Source: Marinagarivorans sp. | Lineage (GTDB): Bacteria > Pseudomonadota > Gammaproteobacteria > Pseudomonadales > Cellvibrionaceae | DNA length: 54,942 nucleotides | Direction of reading: 5' to 3' | Assembly: GCA_028281865.1 (NCBI GenBank) | Contig: JANQJB010000004.1 | Span: forward strand, 1-54,942 | Part shown: positions 25,391-34,600 of the stretch, one piece after another | How positions within the stretch are numbered: the first letter of the stretch is position 1 | Layout of the letters: each line of letters begins with the position of its first letter | Translations under genes and position numbers: made by a program | Notes under the pieces: generated by a model | What the model was told of the DNA's origin: nothing | Databases searched by the model: none | What the model saw: the letters and a program-made list of their open reading frames with translations, nothing else

Positions 25391-26560
25391 TTAATCTTTC
25401 GAATGGCCACTGCTATTTAAAGCCATTAAGGCCTCTAAGTATATTTGATGCAAACGATCGAGGTCCTTAACTGCAACACATTCATTCACTTTGTGTATGG
25501 TAGCGTTAACCGGTCCCAGCTCGACAACCTGAGCACCGGTGGGCGCAACAAAGCGCCCGTCGGAAGTTCCACCTGCCGTCGACAACTCCGTATCAATATT
25601 GCATACCTGCGAGATCGCATGTTGAACAGCTTCGACCAGTTCTCCGCTGCTGGTCAAAAACGGTTGCCCAGACAAATGCCACAATGTTTCATAGTTTGAG
25701 CAGTGTTTTTTGAGTATGGCTTCAACTCTACTTTTTAAAACTATATCAGTAGTTTCCGTCGAAAATCTAAAGTTAAATATTGCATTAGCTTCGCCGGGAA
25801 TAACGTTGGTTGCACCGGTTCCAGCGGAAATATTGGAAACTTGAAAGCTTGTTGCGGGAAAAAAATCGTTGCCGTTATCCCACGTTTGTGTCGATATTTC
25901 CGCAAGCGCTCGCGTTAATTCGTGAATAGGGTTTAACGCAAGATGAGGGTAGGCTACGTGGCCCTGCTTGCCAATAACCTTGAGTTCGCAGCCCAGTGAG
26001 CCCCTGCGTCCGTTTTTTATAACATCGCCAACGGAATTGGAGCTTGAGGGCTCGCCCACTAGACAATAGTCGATTTTTTCTCCCCGATCGGTAAGCCAAT
26101 CAACTACTTTCGTCGTGCCGTTTGCTGCGGGACCTTCTTCGTCTGATGTGATGAGAAAGGCCAGGCGAAAATCGTGGTTAGGTTGTACTTTCACAAACGC
26201 TTCGGTGGCTGTGATCATAGCCGCCAAGCTACCTTTCATATCCGCCGCCCCGCGGCCATATAAAAGGCCGTCAGCGATCGTTGGCTCATAAGGTGGGTAA
26301 AGCCAATCTTTTTCGGGCCCACTGGGTACCACATCGGTATGACCAAGGAAGGCGAAAAGCGGGCCTTTTTCACCGCGTATGGCCCAAAAGTTCAATACTT
26401 CTCCGAAGGGAAGTTCATGGATTTCAAAATCGAGTGCCCGCAAGCGCTCGCACATTAGCTTCTGGCATCCCTTATCTTCGGGTGTAACAGACTTACGCGA
26501 TATAAGATCGCAGCTTAATTCAATTGTTGAGCTGTGTTCTAAAGAAGTTATGGAAGACAT
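25391..26560 (-). CDS. dapE: Succinyl-diaminopimelate desuccinylase DapE
   Basis: 389 residues, an M20-family dizinc hydrolase. Metal and catalytic motifs are present: [43 protein letters not shown], and C-terminal [10 protein letters not shown]. It removes succinate from N-succinyl-LL-diaminopimelate in lysine and cell-wall synthesis. It is downstream of dapD and yffB on the same strand, the order known from pseudomonads, and is followed closely by moaC. Confidence 0.97.
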   Translation of the reverse strand: MSSITSLEHSSTIELSCDLISRKSVTPEDKGCQKLMCERLRALDFEIHELPFGEVLNFWAIRGEKGPLFAFLGHTDVVPSGPEKDWLYPPYEPTIADGLLYGRGAADMKGSLAAMITATEAFVKVQPNHDFRLAFLITSDEEGPAANGTTKVVDWLTDRGEKIDYCLVGEPSSSNSVGDVIKNGRRGSLGCELKVIGKQGHVAYPHLALNPIHELTRALAEISTQTWDNGNDFFPATSFQVSNISAGTGATNVIPGEANAIFNFRFSTETTDIVLKSRVEAILKKHCSNYETLWHLSGQPFLTSSGELVEAVQHAISQVCNIDTELSTAGGTSDGRFVAPTGAQVVELGPVNATIHKVNECVAVKDLDRLHQIYLEALMALNSSGHSKD

Positions 26561-26672
26561 TCGAGTGAGCTAGGTATAAATAAAAAATTGAAATGGCAAA
26601 GTCGTTTAATTTAGCAGTGATGCTTACTTACCTTTAAGACAAGCAAGCCCAATTGTTGGAGCGCCAAATCTG

Positions 26673-27707
26673 TTAGTTATTCGCATGTAGTTCGTCATTA
26701 AGTGCAATTGCGCTGCGATTGGTCTTACATTCAACCGCACCAGTCAACGAATTACGGCGAAACAGTAAGTCTGATTTTCCGGCAAGTTCTCTTGCTTTTA
26801 CTTGCTCAACTGCTTGATTTTTGTCATCTAGTAGGGACACTTTAGTACCTGCAGTCACATACAAACCCGACTCTACAGTGCAGCGATCGCCGAGCGGTAT
26901 GCCAATGCCTGCATTTGCGCCAAGCAAACATTCTCTGCCGACAGAAATCACAATATTTCCGCCGCCTGACAACGTGCCCATTGTTGAGCAGCCACCGCCG
27001 AGATCAGAACCTTCACCAATCATAACACCTGCAGAAATACGTCCCTCTATCATGCTCTTGCCCTCAGTACCCGCGTTAAAATTAACGAAGCCTTCGTGCA
27101 TAATCGTCGTACCTTCTCCTATATAAGCTCCCAACCGAACGCGAGCAGTATGGGCTATGCGCACGCCTTTGGGGACGACGTAGTCAGTCATTTTGGGGAA
27201 TTTATCGACGCAGTTTACTGACAAGGTTTTTCCTTGTAAGCGAGCTTGAAGCTGGCGACTAGGCAGCTCTTTGAGATCGATAGCTCCCTCATTGGTCCAC
27301 GCTACATTAGGGAGTACGCCAAAAAGCCCATCGAGTGTAACCGTGTGAGGTTTTGCTAAACGATGGCTTAATAGGTGTAGTTTAAGATAGCCCTCGGGAA
27401 CAGTTTTAGGGCCGGTATTGTCCTTGAGCAACACCGCCACTATTGGGCGCAAACTGTCTTGTAAATTTCTCGCTATTAATGCGAGTTCAGTCTCTCCCGA
27501 TTCCTCCAACGTCTGGCTTAATGACGCCAGTTGTTCTCCTGTCATGCTAATTGCACAATTGTCATTTTGCTCACCGAGTACACGGACAAAACAAGCTACG
27601 GTTTGCTCTGAAGGGTTTAACAACGGGTGAGGGAAAAATACTTCCAACCACTCTTGGTCAGAGTTTTGTGTTCCAACGCCGAGGCCAAGCGCATAAAAAC
27701 TGCTCAT
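26673..27707 (-). CDS. dapD: Tetrahydrodipicolinate N-succinyltransferase DapD (long form)
   Basis: 344 residues, the longer DapD type found in pseudomonads and relatives. The C-terminal half is a left-handed beta-helix of hexapeptide repeats (VRLGAYIGEGTTIMHEGF, SAGVMIGEGSDLGGGCST, GANAGIGIPLGDRCTVESG). It transfers succinyl from succinyl-CoA to tetrahydrodipicolinate, the step before DapC and DapE. Its partner dapE lies downstream after a gap of about 110 bp. Confidence 0.96.
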   Translation of the reverse strand: MSSFYALGLGVGTQNSDQEWLEVFFPHPLLNPSEQTVACFVRVLGEQNDNCAISMTGEQLASLSQTLEESGETELALIARNLQDSLRPIVAVLLKDNTGPKTVPEGYLKLHLLSHRLAKPHTVTLDGLFGVLPNVAWTNEGAIDLKELPSRQLQARLQGKTLSVNCVDKFPKMTDYVVPKGVRIAHTARVRLGAYIGEGTTIMHEGFVNFNAGTEGKSMIEGRISAGVMIGEGSDLGGGCSTMGTLSGGGNIVISVGRECLLGANAGIGIPLGDRCTVESGLYVTAGTKVSLLDDKNQAVEQVKARELAGKSDLLFRRNSLTGAVECKTNRSAIALNDELHANN

Positions 27708-27839
27708 ATTCTTAAGTCCAAGCTGGGAATTAAAGGGTACAACCTTACCTTATAGCTCTGTGTCTTGCTTACAGATTATGCCTGAGATTGTATCGTGCTA
27801 GTGAAATAACATATACGCTTATAAACCGAAAATGAGTGA

Positions 27840-28187
27840 TTATAAGCCGAAGAGAGATTGGTACTCATCGGGCTTGAACCCAACTATTATTTTATCGTCG
27901 TGTTTGAGTACCGGGCGTTTAAAAAGCGTAGGGTTGGCGAGAATCATTGCGGCAGTACTTGTCGTAAGTGCCTGTTGTTGTTCTTGGCTGGACAGCTGTT
28001 TCCAAGTAGTACTTTGTTTATTGACAAGCTCCTCGATACCGACTGCGTCAATCCACGACTGGACTTCATTAAGGCTTAAACCATCTAAGCGAACATCGTG
28101 AAAAGTGTACTCCACCGACTTGTCTTCCAACCAACTTCTAGCTTTTTTAACGGTGTCACAGTTCTTGATACCAAAGATTGTAGTCAT
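27840..28187 (-). CDS. yffB: ArsC/Spx-family reductase, YffB-like
   Basis: 115 residues with a glutaredoxin-like ArsC fold: TTIFGIKNCDTVKKARSWLE at the start (single active-site Cys in NCDT), FHDVRLDGL, and FKRPVLKHDDKIIVGFKPDEY at the end. YffB-like proteins are thought to be thiol-dependent reductases with no proven arsenate role. The yffB-dapD-dapE order is a conserved neighbourhood in gammaproteobacteria. It is the first gene of the minus-strand block and is divergent from the guanidine operon. Confidence 0.92.
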   Translation of the reverse strand: MTTIFGIKNCDTVKKARSWLEDKSVEYTFHDVRLDGLSLNEVQSWIDAVGIEELVNKQSTTWKQLSSQEQQQALTTSTAAMILANPTLFKRPVLKHDDKIIVGFKPDEYQSLFGL

Positions 28188-28375
28188 ATTGATTGCCTCA
28201 ACTCCCCCATAAAAGTGGCAAAGATATCATAAGTGAGACTCACTTGGCACTTTTTGATGAATAAAGTTAGAAGATTCTGCTACGAAATATCAGCTATCTA
28301 CTCGGATAAAGGCATGATGCGTAGGCAGCTCATAGCACTAGCAAGTCTCTCTTTAAAAAATAGATAGAGATTTTT

Positions 28376-28422
28376 TGCACTGTTTTGGTTGTTTTGCGTT
28401 TTTTTAGCTCTATATTGGTGCG
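28376..28422 (+). promoter_or_regulatory. Two NtrC-like binding sites (candidate enhancer)
   Basis: Two 17-bp sites resemble the NtrC consensus TGCACC-N5-GGTGCA. The first, 28376-28392, reads TGCACTGTTTTGGTTGT and has one good half; the second, 28406-28422, reads AGCTCTATATTGGTGCG and is close to a well-known E. coli glnA NtrC site from memory. Their centres are 30 bp apart, about three helical turns, and about 128 and 98 bp upstream of the start predicted from the -24/-12 promoter, a normal enhancer geometry. Confidence 0.6.
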
Positions 28423-28485
28423 ATTTATAGGTTAAAAAAAACGCATGGCGAGTGTTTATTAAACAAAATCAACTTGTATTTTGGG

Positions 28486-28501
28486 TGGCGCAATACTTGC
28501 T
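28486..28501 (+). promoter_or_regulatory. Sigma54 (-24/-12) promoter of the guanidine operon
   Basis: TGGCGCAATACTTGCT matches the sigma54 consensus TGGCRC-N5-TTGCW with exact spacing (GG at 28487-28488, GC at 28499-28500). The predicted start is near 28512, which puts the ykkC aptamer in the leader about 60 nt from the 5' end. With the NtrC-like sites upstream it points to nitrogen-limitation control. Confidence 0.75.
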
Positions 28502-28572
28502 AAACAACATGCGAGGATTCAGTGGCGCTTGTCATTGTTATAGCTTATTTACTGAACACTCCTGAATAGATC

Positions 28573-28660
28573 GCTAGGGTTCCGACCTCAATGAGGTGAC
28601 TGGTCCGAGAGCAATCGACCTTTCAAAAGAAGGTTACACGGCGGGATAAAAACCCGGGAG
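28573..28660 (+). promoter_or_regulatory. Guanidine-I (ykkC) riboswitch aptamer
   Basis: The conserved segments occur in order: CTAGGGTTCCG (28574-28584), CTGGTCCGAGAG (28600-28611) and ACACGGCGGGATAAAAACCCGGGAG-type sequence (28636-28660), with hairpins acctc-aat-gaggt and acctt/aaggt between them. This is the class 1 guanidine-sensing ykkC RNA (Rfam RF00442 family). It precedes the transporter genes by 123 bp. A hairpin follows (28671-28696) without a T-run, so whether the switch acts by termination or on translation is unclear. Confidence 0.95.
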
Positions 28661-28783
28661 GCTTCGCGTCGGCACATTTGTTTATTATGTGTTGCCACGG
28701 AATCCTCTTTCGCTTAACACCTGAACTTAACTTCGATAGATGCTGGGTGTTGCAACTGTGTTTTCCAAATTTTGGGGGTCCGC

Positions 28784-29860
28784 ATGACCAAGCTTCGCAA
28801 CAAAACTTTTCTCTCTTTTCTTTTTACTGTTCTTGTTTCACTGTCTTTTATCTCTCCTACGTTTGCCGGCAACCACAAAAAATTCAGTGTGTGTTGGTCA
28901 ATCTACGTGGGTTGGATGCCATGGGATTACGGTGAACAAAAAGGCATTGTCGAAAAATGGGCAAAAAAATATGGTATTGAAATCGATGTTGTTCAAATAA
29001 ACGATTATGTAGAGTCTATCAATCAATACACTGCTGGGCAGTTTGATGGGTGCACGATGACCAATATGGACGCCTTGACGATCCCGGCTGCGGGTGGAGT
29101 TGATTCTACTGCATTAATTGTCGGAGATTTTTCAAACGGGAACGACGGTGTCATTCTTAAAGGAAAAAATAAGCTTAGAGATATCAAAGGCCAAACAGTC
29201 AATTTGGTCGAATTAAGCGTTTCGCATTATCTGTTGGCCAGAGGCCTTGAGAGTGTGGGATTGACTGAGCGTGATGTAAAGGTCGTCAATACCTCGGATG
29301 CCGACATGGTAGCGGCTTATAGCACCAAGCAAGTAACATCAGTTGTCACGTGGAACCCGCTATTGAGTGAGATCGATGCAATGCCCGATGCTAACAAGGT
29401 TTTTGACTCCGGCAAAATTCCGGGAGAGATTATCGACTTAATGGTAGTTAATACTCAAACGCTAAAAAAACACCCCGAGTTTGGTAAAGCGCTTGTTGGA
29501 GCATGGTATGAAATTATGTCAGCTATGAGTGATAAAGGAAGCAAGGGAATAGAGGCGCGTACTTTTATGGGCAAAGCATCTGGTACGGATTTAAAAGGTT
29601 ATGAAGCGCAACTGGCTTCGACAAAAATGTTTTACAACGCGAAAGATGCTGTGGAATTCACAAACAGCGCTGATTTAAAGAAAACGATGGAATACGTAGC
29701 AGGCTTTTCTTTTAAGCATGGCTTGCTCGGTGAAGGCGCTCCAGATGCAGGGTTTATTGGAATTGAAACACCTGCCGGGATCTATGGTAACCGGAAGAAT
29801 ATTAAACTCCGTTTTAATCCAAGCTACATGAAAATGTACGCAGACGGAAAGATAAAATAA
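28784..29860 (+). CDS. ABC transporter substrate-binding protein (urea-carboxylase-associated, NMT1/TauA-like)
   Basis: 358 residues from the ATG at 28784, with a ggggg ribosome-binding stretch just upstream (an in-frame TTG four codons earlier is less likely). It has a Sec signal peptide ending SPTFAG, then a periplasmic binding fold with FSVCWSIYVGWMPWDYGEQKG, GQFDGCTMTNMDALTIPAAGG and WNPLL. It resembles the periplasmic proteins found next to urea carboxylase genes. The operon's two guanidine riboswitches suggest guanidine or a related cation as ligand; a urea or amine ligand is the alternative. Confidence 0.9.
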   Translation: MTKLRNKTFLSFLFTVLVSLSFISPTFAGNHKKFSVCWSIYVGWMPWDYGEQKGIVEKWAKKYGIEIDVVQINDYVESINQYTAGQFDGCTMTNMDALTIPAAGGVDSTALIVGDFSNGNDGVILKGKNKLRDIKGQTVNLVELSVSHYLLARGLESVGLTERDVKVVNTSDADMVAAYSTKQVTSVVTWNPLLSEIDAMPDANKVFDSGKIPGEIIDLMVVNTQTLKKHPEFGKALVGAWYEIMSAMSDKGSKGIEARTFMGKASGTDLKGYEAQLASTKMFYNAKDAVEFTNSADLKKTMEYVAGFSFKHGLLGEGAPDAGFIGIETPAGIYGNRKNIKLRFNPSYMKMYADGKIK

Positions 29861-29898
29861 TAAATAGAAATTACCCAAGGAAGGGTGATCGCAAACTT

Positions 29899-30714
29899 AT
29901 GAAAAAACTTATTAATCAAAACCCCAAAATTACTTCGCGTTGGGCACTGGGTATTATTCCGTTTTTCCTTATCGGAATTATATATTTGATGGCTTCCAAT
30001 GCGCGTCTTGCCGAAAACCCCGACGATAAATTGCTGCCGTCCTTTGCAAGTATTGGGGCCGCAGTTAATCGCATGGCATTTGAACCGAGCAAACGTACGG
30101 GCGAATATTTGATGGTAGCGGACACTGTGAGCAGTTTAAAGAGGCTCATAATTGGTGTAGGTGTCAGCGCTTTAACGGCCCTCTTGTTGGGTGTTTTTAT
30201 GGGAGCAATACCTTACGTTAGAGCCAATTTGTCACCATTAGTGACTGCGATATCGTTGATTCCTCCAATGGCCATTTTGCCGATTTTATTTATCACATTT
30301 GGCTTGGGCGAGCTGTCAAAAGTTATGCTCATCGTTATTGGTATTGCGCCTTTTTTAATTCGAGATACGCTGCAGCGTGTGCTTGATATCCCTCAGGAGC
30401 AACTCATTAAAGCCCAGACTTTAGGTGCAAATACTTGGCAGATCATTGTGCGAGTTATTTTTCCGCAAGTCATGCCTCGTCTGCTCGCTGCAATTCGGCT
30501 TTCGCTAGGAGCTGCATGGTTATTTTTAATTGCTGCCGAAGCCATTGCCTCAACTGACGGATTGGGTTACAGGATATTTCTCGTGCGTCGTTATATGGCT
30601 ATGGACGTGATATTGCCTTACGTTGCCTGGATAACCTTGTTGGCTTTTGCCATCGATTATATCCTTAACCGGTTATCCAAGCGCCTATATCCTTGGTTTC
30701 ATGCAGGAGTATAA
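29899..30714 (+). CDS. ABC transporter permease
   Basis: 271 residues of the SsuC/TauC-type permease family, with about six membrane helices and the cytoplasmic EAA-like loop LGANTWQIIVRVIFPQVMP that docks the ATPase. It follows the binding-protein gene by 38 bp. Its stop is followed by ATG CCG TGA, which runs into the GTG start of the ATPase gene, suggesting coupled translation. It should import the ligand of the upstream binding protein. Confidence 0.93.
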   Translation: MKKLINQNPKITSRWALGIIPFFLIGIIYLMASNARLAENPDDKLLPSFASIGAAVNRMAFEPSKRTGEYLMVADTVSSLKRLIIGVGVSALTALLLGVFMGAIPYVRANLSPLVTAISLIPPMAILPILFITFGLGELSKVMLIVIGIAPFLIRDTLQRVLDIPQEQLIKAQTLGANTWQIIVRVIFPQVMPRLLAAIRLSLGAAWLFLIAAEAIASTDGLGYRIFLVRRYMAMDVILPYVAWITLLAFAIDYILNRLSKRLYPWFHAGV

Positions 30715-30719
30715 ATGCC

Positions 30720-31502
30720 GTGAGTTTTATCGAAATCAACAATATTTGGAAAGAATACGGCCCACACGTAATCCTAGAGCGACTGAATATACAAGTTGAA
30801 AAAGGGGAATTTATTACCATTGTTGGAGCATCTGGCTGCGGTAAAACCACGTTCCTCAAGCTTTTGTTGGGGACCGAAACTGCCACGAGAGGCGAGCTGA
30901 CATTAGAGGGCAAGAAAATTTTGGACGAGCCCAGCGATGAGCGAGGAATCGTTTTTCAAAAATATTCTGTATTTCCGCATTTAAATGTCTTAGAAAATGT
31001 ATTGATAGGCGTCGAATTTGAACAAAGTAAATATTTGAGCCGTCTCTTTGGAAAAAAGAAATCAGATGCACGAAAGGAAGCTGAAGAAATTTTGAAAGCT
31101 GTTGGCTTGGGGCATGCAATAAGGAAGTTTCCACATGAGTTGTCTGGAGGGATGCAGCAACGTTTGGCTTTAGCTCAGGCACTTATAAAAAAACCAAAAA
31201 TCTTATTACTTGATGAGCCTTTCGGTGCACTTGATCCAGGCATTAGACAAGACATGCATGCACTTGTGTTAAATTTATGGCGCGAACATCAACTGACAAT
31301 TTTTATGATTACGCATGACTTAAAAGAAGGTTTTTATTTGGGAACGCGTTTGTGGGTTTTTGATAAGACTCGGCACGATGAACATTCGCCGGAATCGTAC
31401 GGAGCGACAATTACATTTGACTTGCCCGTGACGCGCTGTTCGGAGGATGACTTTTCCGAAATAGAAACTAGTATGAAAAAAAATAAATCACAACCTGCTT
31501 AA
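30720..31502 (+). CDS. ABC transporter ATP-binding protein
   Basis: 260 residues from GTG at 30720 (aggag at 30704-30708); the longer frame back to 30693 overlaps the permease and begins with unrelated sequence. It carries Walker A GASGCGKTT, Q-loop VFQKYSVFPHLNV, signature LSGGMQQRLALAQAL, Walker B ILLLDEPFGALDP and the H-loop MITHDLKEG. It powers the transporter encoded by the two genes before it and is followed by a second riboswitch. Confidence 0.95.
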   Translation: MSFIEINNIWKEYGPHVILERLNIQVEKGEFITIVGASGCGKTTFLKLLLGTETATRGELTLEGKKILDEPSDERGIVFQKYSVFPHLNVLENVLIGVEFEQSKYLSRLFGKKKSDARKEAEEILKAVGLGHAIRKFPHELSGGMQQRLALAQALIKKPKILLLDEPFGALDPGIRQDMHALVLNLWREHQLTIFMITHDLKEGFYLGTRLWVFDKTRHDEHSPESYGATITFDLPVTRCSEDDFSEIETSMKKNKSQPA

Positions 31503-31596
31503 TAATCCGTGCAATGGTTATAATCTTACGCGTAATATGCCGTGCATATTTGACAATAATAGTGACTTTCTAATACCTGCCAGAAACATTTAACAA

Positions 31597-31641
31597 CCCG
31601 CTGGGACGACCTAGTGGGAATAATACTTCCGGGACGGCCCG
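31597..31641 (+). promoter_or_regulatory. Guanidine-II (mini-ykkC) riboswitch
   Basis: Two adjacent hairpins each end in the hallmark ACGR tetraloop. Hairpin 1 (31597-31618) has a 9-bp stem, including two G-U pairs, and loop ACGA. Hairpin 2 (31630-31641) is cggg-ACGG-cccg. The linker is 11 nt. This is the arrangement of the guanidine-II class (Rfam RF01068 family). The second hairpin ends 13 nt before the carboxylase ATG, with a weak cgag ribosome-binding site in between, as expected for control of translation initiation. Confidence 0.88.
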
Positions 31642-31654
31642 ATTCGAGCGCAAC

Positions 31655-34600
31655 ATGCAAAAAAAAGTGCTAATCGCAAATCGAGGAGCTATTGCAGTAC
31701 GGATAACTAAAACGCTGCGAAAATTAAATATTCAATCTATTTGTATTTATGCCGAGCAGGATCGAGAGTCACTGCATGTTCGCATGGCTGACCAAGCTTT
31801 CAGCTTAGGTGATGGACCTGCGAAGGAAACTTACCTTAATCAAGATAAAATTTTGTCTATCGCGAAAAGGCTAAATGTAGATGCTGTTCATCCTGGCTAT
31901 GGTTTTTTGAGTGAAAACCCAGATTTTGTCGTAGCTTGTGAAGAAGCTGGTATTAAATTTATTGGACCGAACGCAGAACAAATAAAATTATTTGGCCTAA
32001 AGCATACGGCAAGAGAAGTCGCACACAACACTAATACGGCTCTGTTACCGGGCAGTGACTTGCTCGAATCAATCGACGAGGCAATAAATTTAGCGCAGAA
32101 TATTCAATACCCTGTTATCTTAAAAAGCACTGCCGGAGGCGGTGGTATTGGCATGCGGGTATGTAATGACGAAACTGAACTACGTTCTGCTTTCGAAAGT
32201 GTTAAGCGTTTAAGTAAAAATAACTTTTCCAACGATGGGATTTATATAGAAAAATATATTTCTAAAGCACGTCATATCGAAGCGCAAGTTATTGGTGATG
32301 GAAAAGGGCATGTTGTATGTTTGGGGCTACGCGATTGTTCTACTCAGCGCCGCCATCAAAAAGTTATTGAGGAGACTCCAGCTCCTGACATTCCAGATAA
32401 AGTTGCGAGTTCTATGTTGGCAACTGCTAAGCGTTTGATGGAGCATGTTAACTATCTAAATGCGGGAACGGTTGAGTTCATTTACGATGGTGACGCGCAC
32501 GAATATTACTTTTTAGAAGTCAATACGCGCCTGCAAGTTGAGCACGGCGTTACCGAAGAAATCTACCGAGTAGATCTAGTCGAATGTATGGTGAAACTGG
32601 CACTAAATGAAAACTATACCCTTAGTGCATTGGAAAATTTAGTACCTTCAAATCATTCGATTCAAGTACGTATTTACGCGGAAGATCCAAACAAACAATT
32701 TCTTCCCTCAGCCGGCTTGCTAACGCATGTGAGTTTTCCGCCTGAAGATGCGGGTACACGTGTTGAAACTTGGGTTCGTACCGGAACAGAGGTGTCTTCA
32801 TTTTTCGATCCGATGCTGGCGAAATTAATTGTAACTGCAAAAGACCGAAGCTCGGCAATAGAAAAGCTAAAAGTTGCGCTTGAAAATACCAGGCTTGAAG
32901 GAATAGAGACTAATGTTGAATATGTAATTGCAATTATCAATAATCGTGAATTTTACGAAGGAAAAATATTTACACGTTATCTCGATAGTTTTTTATTCAT
33001 ACCGAAAACAGTTGACGTGCTCTCTCCTGGGACGTTAACTACTATACAAGATTATCCTGGTCGGCTGGGATATTGGGATGTCGGGGTACCACCTTCCGGG
33101 CCGTTTGACAGTTTAAGTTTTCGTTTGGGAAATCGCTTACTGGGTAACCCCGATGGCGAACCTGGGTTGGAAATAACCTTGCATGGGCCCAAGCTTAAAT
33201 TTAACTGTGAAACTTATATTTTAATTGCTGGGCCCGAGATGGATATCACACTTGACGCAAAACCGATTTCCAGTTGGGAGCCTATTCGAATTGAGCGCGG
33301 GCAAGTACTCAATATTGGAAAAATTAAACAGGAAGGCGCAAGGGCGTATCTGTTATTCCGCCGGGGCCTCAATGTGCAAAACTACTTGGGTTCCAGTTCC
33401 ACATTCGCACTAGGAAAATTTGGCGGTTTATTTGGTCGTTCGTTAAAAACTGGAGATGTATTAAAACTGCAAGACGGAAATAGCGATATCCGGGAGAATA
33501 CGAACGCCGATTGTGTTTCTTCAATCCTACCTGAATACAAAAATAACTGGGATATAAGAGTTATTTACGGGCCTCACGGAGCTCCCGATTTTTTCACTCC
33601 CAGTTACATTCAAACATTTTTTAAAGCGACCTGGGAAGTGCACTACAATTCTAGTCGCACAGGGGTGCGTCTTATTGGTCCAAAACCCGAGTGGGCTCGC
33701 AGCGATGGCGGCGAAGCGGGGCTGCATCCCTCTAACATCCATGATAATGCTTATGCTGTTGGATGTATCGACTTCACCGGTGATATGCCGGTGATTCTTG
33801 GCCCTGATGGCCCGTCTTTAGGTGGGTTTGTTTGCCCTGCGACAGTAATATCTGCTGACCTATGGAAGCTAGGTCAGTTAAAAGCCGGTGACAAACTTAA
33901 CTTTATTCCTGTCGGTATTAATACTGCACGAGCGTTGGAGCTGCAAAACGAACTCAATATTAGTGATTTAAAGTCGGTCGCTGAAAAGGACCTTGAAAAA
34001 CTGGAATCTTTCGGATCTCCTGTGCTGAGAATTATTGATAATAAATCAGAATCCGAAAGTATCACTATTCGAATTCAGGGTGACAGAAACATTTTACTGG
34101 AATTCGGCTCACATACACTTGATATAGCACTCCGATTTCGTGTTCATGCTTTGATGTTAAGTATTGAATCTAAAAAAATACAGGGAGTGGAAGAATTAAC
34201 ACCTGGGATTCGCAGTTTACAAATTAAATATGACGCTAGGAAAATTGAAATTGATACGCTTATCGATGAAGTAATAACGATCGCAAGAGAACAAGAAAAC
34301 GTTGAAAATTTAGCTATTCCGGCGAGAGTAGTTCATTTGCCATTAAGTTGGAATGACGAAGCATGCCAACAAGCGGTGGAAAAGTATATGCAAGTGGTTC
34401 GCAAGGACGCTCCGTGGTGCCCTGATAACCTTGAGTTTATTCGAAGAATTAATGGTTTATCGTCAATCGAAAAAGTTAAAGAAATTGTGTTCAGTGCTCA
34501 GTACCTAGTTATGGGATTGGGTGACGTCTATTTAGGTGCTCCCGTTGCAACGCCTTTAGACCCTCGACACAGGTTGGTGACGACAAAATACAATCCAGCG

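Noticed and set aside
28671-28696. Hairpin after the guanidine-I aptamer as an intrinsic terminator
   Set aside because: The stem has a 2-nt bulge and no T-run follows, so it is not supported as a terminator; mentioned only as part of an unclear expression platform.
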